Below, in pieces: positions 1 through 5,264 of a DNA stretch of 6,164 bases (the stretch's first letter is position 1; every line of letters starts with the position of its first letter). The position numbers and the translations under genes were made by a program. The notes under the pieces were generated by a model. It saw only the letters and a list, made by a program, of their open reading frames with translations, was not told where the DNA came from and searched no databases. This DNA comes from Rickettsiales bacterium (lineage in GTDB: Bacteria > Pseudomonadota > Alphaproteobacteria > Rickettsiales > UBA1997): assembly GCA_031255235.1 (NCBI GenBank), contig JAIRSX010000077.1, positions 1 to 6,164 on the forward strand. The letters are read 5' to 3'.

Positions 1-987
1 GTTTTCATTTATTCTGAACAAAGAATTTAATTTATTAATGTCTGTTTCGATTAGAGTAAGATTTTCGTTTTTTTCTAATATATTAAAAGATGTTTTGTCA
101 ATCGGCTCCAAGTTATTCTCAATTCCTTCAATAATTGATGAGATGACACCAATTAGAACTAAATAAATATCAGCATCAGAGCTGGGAACCCTGAATTCTA
201 TTCGTCTTTCCAGCTCGTCAATTTTTTTGTAATTTTTAAAATCTTTCGGAGTTGGTATTCTAATAGCAGCAGTTCTGTTATTTATTCCCCAACTTATAAA
301 TGTTGGTGCAGGGTATTTACCCATAGAATGTATTTTTTTGTTAAAATCTATATTATATCTATTCAAACATTTTTCGTCTTTTATATAGAGAAGAAGATTA
401 TTGTTTATATTTTTTAATAAACCCGCAATACAATTTAAAATTAAAGAGTTTTCGTCCTCTCCTCTTGCAAAAAGATTTTTTCCATCTCTTTCCAAAGATA
501 AATTTATTTGTAATGCACTTGGACAATCATTTTCGTGTGGTTTAGCAGAAAAATCAGCATCAGATTCCTTAATTTTGTTGAAGTCTCTGACCAATTCATT
601 CAAATCCTTATAAGGTAACATTTGTATTTCATATTGTCCATTTCCCATTTCTTTAATTGAGTTTGGCGGTTGATTAATTGCATAAAATTCAATTTCAATT
701 CCTATTTTTAATTTAAAATCATACTCATCCATTATTTTTAATAAGTTATTAAAGATTTCAATTTTGTTTTTTTTTATAAACTCAAACAAGGGGGACTTTA
801 TATAAAAGTTATCTAATCTTTCTTTAGTTATTTGGAAATTATTATTGATTCTTAATTCGTCATTTTTTTTGGGTATTGTTTTCATGTTTTTTATCTTATC
901 TTTTAGCGGTCTTTTAATGGATATTTTATTTCTGATATCCTTTGCAAAAACATATATAAAGTGTTTTATTAGATAAAAATACCTCAT
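1..987 (-). CDS. Divergent glutamine-synthetase-like protein (C-terminus cut off by window edge)
   Basis: An uninterrupted 329-codon frame from ATG at 987 to the window edge; the C-terminus is missing. Translation shows the glutamine synthetase catalytic fold in order: GIEIEFY (residues 96-102, Glu98/Glu100 like the first metal-binding pair), EMGNGQYEI (113-121, Glu113 and Glu120 like the second pair), AKPHENDCPSALQINLSL (about 148-165), WGINNRTAAIRIP (the ATP-site NR(S/T)A.IR(I/V)P motif, Asn237-Arg238) and RRIEFRVPSSDADIYL (Glu264, Arg266). In the family GSGMHxHxS motif both histidines are replaced, by Gln160 and Asn162; the first is normally a metal ligand. Only 12 residues separate Glu100 from Glu113, where family members usually have several dozen, and no N-terminal beta-grasp domain is recognisable; the first 90 residues are Lys-rich. 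An AAGG lies 10 bases before the start, inside the end of fzlA, and the start overlaps that gene's stop. It may be a low-activity or repurposed ATP-dependent gamma-glutamyl ligase; the true substrate is unknown. An internal Met at 885 is an alternative start. Confidence 0.8.
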   Translation of the reverse strand, partial: MRYFYLIKHFIYVFAKDIRNKISIKRPLKDKIKNMKTIPKKNDELRINNNFQITKERLDNFYIKSPLFEFIKKNKIEIFNNLLKIMDEYDFKLKIGIEIEFYAINQPPNSIKEMGNGQYEIQMLPYKDLNELVRDFNKIKESDADFSAKPHENDCPSALQINLSLERDGKNLFARGEDENSLILNCIAGLLKNINNNLLLYIKDEKCLNRYNIDFNKKIHSMGKYPAPTFISWGINNRTAAIRIPTPKDFKNYKKIDELERRIEFRVPSSDADIYLVLIGVISSIIEGIENNLEPIDKTSFNILEKNENLTLIETDINKLNSLFRINEN

Positions 988-1655
988 TAAAAATCTACCT
1001 TATAATAATGTGGCGGTGGTGACATATTTCCAATTTTATCGGTAAAAAAAGTATTGAATGATTTCTTTGCTTTCATTAAACAATACCATTCTTTTATTCT
1101 TTTATGTTTATTCCAATCTATTTCGCCTAAATAATCAATAACAGAAAGATGAGCAGCAACAGTTACATCCGCCATGGTAAAAATATCACTTAAAATAAAA
1201 GTCGAGTCCTTTAATAGCATTTCAATATAGCCCAAATGAAATCTTAATTTTCCTAAGGTATCTAAAAATAAGACATTTGTTATTCTTTTGTTAGTGTATA
1301 TACTATATAACTTATAGTCTAATATAATCTTGCTAACTTCGTTGTAAAATTTCTTATCGAACCACATAATTATTTTTTTAATCTCAAATTCATTAGATCC
1401 ATAAAACAAAAAATTACTTGTTTCATTAAACTTCTCCAAATATTCTGTAATTAAATAACTATCGTAGATAACATATTTATTAGAATTATTGACTAAAACT
1501 GGAGTCTCATTAGCAAAATTTAATTTCAAAAAACTCTCTTTTTGTTCCCATACTTTGACTATTTTTGTATCAAATTCAATAGACAACTCCCTCAAAAGAA
1601 ATCTTATCTTTCTCGAAAATGGACACAAGGGAAAATGATATAATGTATAATCCAT
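987..1655 (-). CDS. fzlA: FzlA-like GST-fold cell-division protein
   Basis: 222 residues. The N-terminal thioredoxin-like domain of glutathione S-transferases is visible: YTLYHFPLCPFSRKIRF (residues 3-19, with CPFS at 11-14), the cis-proline segment ETPVLV (50-55) and YDSYLITEYLE (64-74). The helical C-terminal domain carries the N-capping box FTMADVTVA (159-167). The protein ends in DKIGNMSPPPHYYKVDF, matching the conserved tail (PPP.HY..LDF) of FzlA, an alphaproteobacterial protein which in Caulobacter binds FtsZ and promotes constriction by acting on the FtsW/FtsI septal wall synthesis pathway. Trp36 in KVWEQKESFLKLN is also in a segment conserved in that family. By family knowledge FzlA does not act as an ordinary GST. 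The start is the only well-placed ATG and no Shine-Dalgarno is visible. The stop TAA overlaps the ATG of the following glutamine-synthetase-like gene. A candidate own promoter lies 40-66 bases upstream. The tail makes FzlA more likely than a generic GST; its role here is inferred. Confidence 0.8.
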   Translation of the reverse strand: MDYTLYHFPLCPFSRKIRFLLRELSIEFDTKIVKVWEQKESFLKLNFANETPVLVNNSNKYVIYDSYLITEYLEKFNETSNFLFYGSNEFEIKKIIMWFDKKFYNEVSKIILDYKLYSIYTNKRITNVLFLDTLGKLRFHLGYIEMLLKDSTFILSDIFTMADVTVAAHLSVIDYLGEIDWNKHKRIKEWYCLMKAKKSFNTFFTDKIGNMSPPPHYYKVDF

Positions 1656-1666
1656 GACTAAATAAA

Positions 1667-1678
1667 AATAACGTTATT
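1667..1678. repeat. 12-bp perfect palindrome in the fzlA leader
   Basis: AATAACGTTATT is a perfect inverted repeat lying between the candidate fzlA -10 and its start codon. An overlapping AACG/CGTT pair (4-bp stem, 7-base loop) followed by a T-rich stretch on the minus strand lies at the same place. It could be an operator or a weak terminator for the permease gene; the stem is AT-rich, and in DNA of this composition chance is also possible. Confidence 0.25.
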
Positions 1679-1693
1679 CCCGTTAAAAACAAA

Positions 1694-1721
1694 AATTTAT
1701 CACTTTAATAGAAAAAGTCAA
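1694..1721 (-). promoter_or_regulatory. Candidate promoter for fzlA and the GS-like gene
   Basis: On the minus strand TTGACT (1716-1721) is followed after 16 bases by TAAATT (1694-1699, 4 of 6 to TATAAT). The -35 overlaps the permease stop codon (CAA TTT TGA CT). Transcription would start near 1687, giving a leader of about 30 bases. The -35 hexamer and spacer are the same as those upstream of xseB and the LOG gene, which supports it despite the weak -10. Confidence 0.45.
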
Positions 1722-2476
1722 AATTGCTTTTTATTAAAATCATGAAATGCCACAAATAACATTAGAGATATATAGATTAAGGATTGCAACAATATTATAT
1801 ACACATCTCCAATATTTGAAATTCCGTAAACTAACCACTCAGTTTTACCAAACAAATCAAGCCGCGGAAACAAGGATGATAAAACCTTCAAAAGAGCTTT
1901 CATGGACAACATATTGTTTGCGATATTTGTAATTCCAATACTATAAACAAAAAATCCCATCATTCTTGATATAAAGTAAAAGGATAAAACTGCTAAAACG
2001 GATACAACAGCACTCTTCAAAACCAAAGATGCAGTAATCGCAAAAGTGGAAACAAGCATTAACTCCAGAACAACACTAATTATCCACCATAAAAGACCAA
2101 TTGCACTTCCAGATTTAAGATAGAAAGATAGCATAATTGCAACTGGAACCAACAAAAATAAAGTAATTATTGTAAAAGCAAACCAATAAGACATAACAAA
2201 ACTATTTCTTGATATGGGTTTTGTTAAAATAAAATCGACTTCCTTATTTTCAAAAGATTTGTTTATATAAAAACAGATAAATAACGTAATACCACACACA
2301 ATAACCAATCTCGATAAAAAAGCGAAATATACAATGTGCATTTGTGCTTCCTCGCTAATAGCAGAATAAGAAATCAAACTTGAAAGACCAAAAACACCAC
2401 CCAACATAACCAAAAGACCCCAATATAACTTATCCCTAATTGCGGTCAACAAAATAAACTTTATCAAAGACTTCAT
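1718..2476 (-). CDS. ABC-2-type transporter permease (integral membrane protein)
   Basis: 252 residues with about six hydrophobic segments (roughly residues 18-38, 50-72, 93-119, 127-150, 154-176 and 225-245), so an inner-membrane protein. The segment NKSFENKEVDFILTKPISRN (72-91) between the second and third helices matches the cytoplasmic 'L.LtkPisR' motif of ABC-2 family permeases, and the ending HDFNKKQF resembles the DF.RKQF terminus common in this group. Such permeases pair with an ATP-binding subunit to export lipids, polysaccharides, drugs or other cargo. No ATPase gene is present in the window, so the partner must be encoded elsewhere and the substrate cannot be told. It lies 62 bases after xseB, in the same direction and with no strong promoter of its own, so it is probably co-transcribed with xseB. 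No Shine-Dalgarno is visible before the ATG. Confidence 0.7.
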   Translation of the reverse strand: MKSLIKFILLTAIRDKLYWGLLVMLGGVFGLSSLISYSAISEEAQMHIVYFAFLSRLVIVCGITLFICFYINKSFENKEVDFILTKPISRNSFVMSYWFAFTIITLFLLVPVAIMLSFYLKSGSAIGLLWWIISVVLELMLVSTFAITASLVLKSAVVSVLAVLSFYFISRMMGFFVYSIGITNIANNMLSMKALLKVLSSLFPRLDLFGKTEWLVYGISNIGDVYIILLQSLIYISLMLFVAFHDFNKKQF

Positions 2477-2538
2477 GCTAACAATATTTAACTACCAACT
2501 ACTAACGAATCTATAAACATTTTTAAAAAAAACAAATT

Positions 2539-2820
2539 TTATTCTTTCATTTCCTTTATCTCATCGTCAATGTCATCTTCGGTCAACCCTATATCCTGCA
2601 AAGATATATTGCAAGATTTTGCAGTTTTAATAATTTCTATTTTTTCCTCTCTCAAAAGCCTGTCACAATGCTCCTTCAAAAGATTCGCTCTTTCAAAAAA
2701 TTTTTGCGAATCCGCTGTATAAATATTTGCCTTTTCAGCCTTCTCCAACTCAGCAATGGTAACGTCTAACTCCTCCATTGCCTCCTCAAAACTCAGATTA
2801 TCAACATCCACTTTTTCCAT
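2539..2820 (-). CDS. xseB: Exodeoxyribonuclease VII small subunit
   Basis: 93 residues, slightly longer than the usual 75-85. The N-terminal LSFEEAMEELDVTIAELEKAE (residues 9-29) is the family signature, followed by the second helix with FFERANLLKEHCDRLLREEKIEI (41-63), which matches the usual 'ye.G..L...C...L..ae..I' pattern. The normal acidic 'G.l.LeeSl' turn is altered to KANIYTADSQ. The C-terminal tail from residue 70 is acidic and not part of the core. The small subunit forms a coiled coil that binds the XseA large subunit to make the cytoplasmic exonuclease that degrades single-stranded DNA in repair and recombination. xseA is not in the window. It is the first gene of a minus-strand run and has a strong promoter 17 bases upstream with a very short leader lacking a Shine-Dalgarno. 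Confidence 0.88.
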   Translation of the reverse strand: MEKVDVDNLSFEEAMEELDVTIAELEKAEKANIYTADSQKFFERANLLKEHCDRLLREEKIEIIKTAKSCNISLQDIGLTEDDIDDEIKEMKE

Positions 2821-2836
2821 AACAAATAATCAAGTC

Positions 2837-2864
2837 ATTATAAAGAAAAACGTTTTGAAGTCAA
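2837..2864 (-). promoter_or_regulatory. Strong sigma70-type promoter for xseB
   Basis: On the minus strand TTGACT (2859-2864) is separated by 16 bases from a perfect TATAAT (2837-2842). Predicted initiation near 2830 leaves a leader of only about 10 bases (ATTATTTGTT) before the ATG at 2820, with no Shine-Dalgarno. This is one of the two best promoter matches in the window and is divergent from mreB. Confidence 0.7.
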
Positions 2865-2944
2865 ATTTATAAATTATTAGGACAAGATTTTTAGTAATTA
2901 TCGCTAATATGATGTTGATTATTACAGAGATAGTTTAATTAAAA

Positions 2945-2972
2945 TTAAAAATTTGATTATTATTTGTATAAT
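2945..2972 (+). promoter_or_regulatory. Candidate promoter for mreB
   Basis: A perfect TATAAT (2967-2972) is preceded, with a 16-base spacer, by TTAAAA (2945-2950, 4 of 6 to TTGACA). Transcription would begin near 2979 with a leader of about 25 bases and no clear Shine-Dalgarno. The 183-base divergent region (2821-3003) holds this and the xseB promoter and nothing else that I can recognise. Confidence 0.45.
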
Positions 2973-3003
2973 TCTTACTCTATAACGATTAATTGTAGAT
3001 AAT

Positions 3004-4053
3004 ATGTTTGGGAAAGTTAATTCTTATTTTAAAAAATCAGTTATTGGTATTGATTTGGGAACGGCAAATGTTGTGATTTGTAGTAATAATGCTGGTGTTA
3101 TTGTGAATGAACCATCTATTGTTGCTCTGCTGAATAAGGATGGAAGAAATGTTCCGTATGCTTTCGGTAAAGAAGCAAAAATTATGTTTGGTAGAAGCCC
3201 AAGCAACATCAAGGTCGTTAGACCAATGAAGGATGGCGTTATTGCTGATTTTAAAGTCACAACCGAAATGATTAGATATTTTATCGATATTTCATCTAAT
3301 TTAATAAAATCATTTGTTGGAAAAGATATTATAATTTGTGTTCCTTCTGGTGCAACACCAGTTGAGAGAAAAGCAATACAGGAAGCAGCAGAATTGAACT
3401 ATATTAAAAATGTTTATTTGATTGAGGAACCTATGGCGGCAGCAATTGGTGCTGGACTTCCGGTGCTTGATTCAACAGGTTCGATAGTTGTCGATATTGG
3501 TGGTGGAACCACTGAGATCGGTATTCTATCTTTGGGAGGAATTGTTTACGGTAATTCATTGAGAATTGCAGGTGATAAAATGGATGAAGCAATCATATCT
3601 TACGTTAAAAAGAATCTTTCTCTTTTAATTGGAGATACAACAGCAGAAAGAATTAAAGTTGAAATTGGCAGTGCTATACAACCATTGGATGGTAGTGACG
3701 GGATGGTTATGAAAATTAGAGGAAGAGATTTGGGCGATGGAGTTCCTAAGGAAATCTCAATCACTGAAAAACAAATTGTGGAAGCATTAAGTGAATGTGT
3801 TAATAAAATGGTTAGTTCCATAAAAGATGCCTTGGAATCTATTCCACCTGAATTATCTGCCGATATCGTTGAGAAGGGTATAATTTTAAGCGGTGGTGGT
3901 GCTTTACTTAGAAATTTAGATCTTGCTATAACACAAAAAATTGGGTTGAATACTTATGTAGCGGAAAATCCTTTGTTATCCGTTATCAGCGGTATTAACA
4001 AAGTTATAAATAATATGGAAGACTATAAAATGGTACTATTCAGACAGGAGTAG
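3004..4053 (+). CDS. mreB: Rod shape-determining protein MreB (bacterial actin)
   Basis: 349 residues, the normal MreB length. All actin-superfamily ATP-site motifs are present: phosphate-1 IGIDLGTANV (residues 14-23), NEPSIVAL (35-42), CVPSGATPVERKA (112-124), connect-1 LIEEPMAAAIGAGLPV (139-154), phosphate-2 VVDIGGGTTEIG (162-173) and the adenosine motif ILSGGGALLRNLD (294-306). The short N-terminal stretch with MFGKVNSYFKK could form the membrane-binding amphipathic helix. MreB polymerises on the inner face of the cytoplasmic membrane and guides the elongasome (MreC, MreD, RodA, PBP2) in lateral wall synthesis. It is the only plus-strand gene found here. The usual partner mreC does not follow: 170 bases after the stop comes the end of a convergent gene. 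A candidate promoter is about 30 bases upstream. No frameshift or missing motif is seen, so it should be functional. Confidence 0.97.
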   Translation: MFGKVNSYFKKSVIGIDLGTANVVICSNNAGVIVNEPSIVALLNKDGRNVPYAFGKEAKIMFGRSPSNIKVVRPMKDGVIADFKVTTEMIRYFIDISSNLIKSFVGKDIIICVPSGATPVERKAIQEAAELNYIKNVYLIEEPMAAAIGAGLPVLDSTGSIVVDIGGGTTEIGILSLGGIVYGNSLRIAGDKMDEAIISYVKKNLSLLIGDTTAERIKVEIGSAIQPLDGSDGMVMKIRGRDLGDGVPKEISITEKQIVEALSECVNKMVSSIKDALESIPPELSADIVEKGIILSGGGALLRNLDLAITQKIGLNTYVAENPLLSVISGINKVINNMEDYKMVLFRQE

Positions 4054-4159
4054 TCTTAAGTTTTTCAAAGAGGAGAGTAGAGCACAAGAAAAGAACAAAC
4101 TAATATTATCTTTTTTATGTGTGGTCGTTTTCACAGAATATAAAAATAGTTAATAAATA

Positions 4160-4212
4160 ACGGGTAGAAAAGTGTCAAACTTATTTTTTAAAAAGCCACT
4201 CTTCTTACCCGT
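4160..4212 (-). terminator. Long imperfect hairpin, likely fba terminator
   Basis: ACGGGTAGAAAAGTG (4160-4174) pairs with CACTCTTCTTACCCGT (4197-4212) apart from a one-base bulge and a mismatch; the loop contains a further CTT.TTTTT/AAAAAG pairing. It starts 11 bases after the fba stop on the minus strand, where the closing arm is followed by TTATTTATT, so termination of fba fits best. The plus strand lacks a T run after it, so termination of mreB here is doubtful. The rest of the mreB-fba gap (4054-4159) shows no gene and no clear mreB terminator. Confidence 0.55.
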
Positions 4213-4223
4213 AAAATCAAAAG

Positions 4224-5210
4224 TTAAATTTTATTTGAACTACCAAATACATTAGTATTTTTTGCTTTATACATATCAATCAATGCTTGTCTTGCTGGTT
4301 TTAAATATTCTCGTGGGTCAAATTTACTTGGATTTTCCGCTAAAAATTTTCTAATAGCGGCAGTCATCCACAATCTACCATCGCTATCAACATTAATCTT
4401 GCAAACAGCCAACTCTGCCGCCTTTCTTAATTGAGATTCTGGCACACCAAATGCTTTCTCAATCTTTCCACCGAATTCATTTATAATACCAACCGCCTCT
4501 TGTGGAACCGAACTTGCTCCGTGTAAAACAATAGGAAATCCTGGTATTCTTTTTGATATTTCCTCTAAAATATCAAATCTCAAAGGTGGTATATCCTCCT
4601 CTTTATCGACCTTGAATTTATATGCCCCGTGGGAAGTTCCAATAGAAATTGCCAAACTATCAACACCAGTACCTTTGACAAATTTCTCAACATCTTCAGG
4701 ATTAGTGTAATGAGAATCAGCAGAAGAAACTTCATCTTCAATACCCGCCAAAACACCCAATTCACCTTCAACCGTTACATCATTTTTGTGAGCATACTCT
4801 ACAACTTTTTTTGTTATCTCTATATTTTTTTCAAATGGCTCATGTGAAGCATCAATCATAACCGATGAAAAACCACTATCAATACAATCTTTACAAGTTT
4901 CAAAGTCAGGTCCATGATCCAAATGCAAAGCAACTGGGATCTCTTTCAACCCCTTTTCTTTTGCCATCCGTTTCATCATATCAACAGCACCTTTACCCAT
5001 ACCTTTTAGAAGATCGCTATCAGCATAGTTTCTAGCACCTTTTGACACCTGCATAATCACTGGTGATTGAGACTCTAAACAAGCAGTTATTATTGCTTGT
5101 ATTTGTTCCATATTATTGAAGTTGTAAGCAGGAACAGCATACTTCCCATTATATGCATCTGATAGCATTTTCTTGGTATTTGAAAAACCGAGTTCTTTAT
5201 AAGAAACCAT
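4224..5210 (-). CDS. fba: Class II (zinc) fructose-1,6-bisphosphate aldolase
   Basis: 328 residues. It catalyses reversible cleavage of fructose 1,6-bisphosphate to dihydroxyacetone phosphate and glyceraldehyde 3-phosphate in the cytoplasm. Visible motifs: YAVPAYNFNNMEQIQAI (residues 24-40), ALHLDHGPDFETCKDCIDSG (94-113) with catalytic Asp98 and zinc ligand His99, SSVMIDASH (115-123), EGELGVLAGIEDE (148-160), AISIGTSHGAYKFK (187-200) with zinc ligand His194, VLHGASSVP (228-236) with zinc ligand His230, and CKINVDSDGRLWMTAAIRK (270-288) binding substrate phosphate. The GTSHGAYKFK and KINVDSD signatures and the C-terminal FDPREYLKPAR resemble the class II subtype shared by various bacteria and amitochondriate protists such as Giardia, rather than the longer class IIA enzyme of E. 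coli. It follows the LOG-family gene by 54 bases, possibly with its own weak promoter. No Shine-Dalgarno precedes the ATG. The core is complete, so the enzyme is expected to be active in glycolysis or gluconeogenesis. Confidence 0.96.
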   Translation of the reverse strand: MVSYKELGFSNTKKMLSDAYNGKYAVPAYNFNNMEQIQAIITACLESQSPVIMQVSKGARNYADSDLLKGMGKGAVDMMKRMAKEKGLKEIPVALHLDHGPDFETCKDCIDSGFSSVMIDASHEPFEKNIEITKKVVEYAHKNDVTVEGELGVLAGIEDEVSSADSHYTNPEDVEKFVKGTGVDSLAISIGTSHGAYKFKVDKEEDIPPLRFDILEEISKRIPGFPIVLHGASSVPQEAVGIINEFGGKIEKAFGVPESQLRKAAELAVCKINVDSDGRLWMTAAIRKFLAENPSKFDPREYLKPARQALIDMYKAKNTNVFGSSNKI

Positions 5211-5235
5211 ATAAAATAATTAATTATTGGTTGTT

Positions 5236-5263
5236 TTTCTAACGCATTTTTTATAAAAATCAA
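5236..5263 (-). promoter_or_regulatory. Possible weak promoter for fba
   Basis: On the minus strand TTGATT (5258-5263, 4 of 6) is followed after 16 bases by TAGAAA (5236-5241, 4 of 6). Initiation near 5229 would give a leader of about 19 bases. Both boxes are only partial, so read-through from the LOG-family gene is an equally good explanation for fba expression. Confidence 0.3.
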
Positions 5264-5264
5264 A

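Noticed and set aside
401..613. 70-residue open frame on the plus strand
   Set aside because: It lies wholly antisense to the glutamine-synthetase-like gene, whose translation shows recognisable motifs throughout; no promoter or ribosome site supports the plus-strand frame.
987..1655. Ordinary detoxifying glutathione S-transferase
   Set aside because: The fold is GST-like, but the PPPHY..DF tail and neighbouring conserved Trp segment fit FzlA better, so a generic GST call would lose information.
1747..1932. 61-residue plus-strand open frame over the permease gene
   Set aside because: Antisense shadow of the permease coding region, with no family resemblance and no initiation signals.
3024..3260. 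Minus-strand open frame inside mreB (also one at 3600-3821)
   Set aside because: Both are antisense to highly conserved MreB motifs; their hydrophobic look is a by-product of the reversed codons.
4065..4105. Purine-rich stretch after mreB as a reverse-complement copy of the right-edge pyrimidine tract
   Set aside because: Only short GAGGAGAG-like words match; no extended identity was found by eye, so a repeat relationship is not supported.
4054..4159. Small RNA or tRNA after mreB
   Set aside because: No cloverleaf, CCA end or stable stem; the only pairing seen is a four-base TGTG/CACA near 4119-4135, which is too weak.
4580..4847. Overlapping short frames on both strands within fba
   Set aside because: Shadows of the aldolase gene, which accounts for the whole stretch with conserved catalytic motifs.
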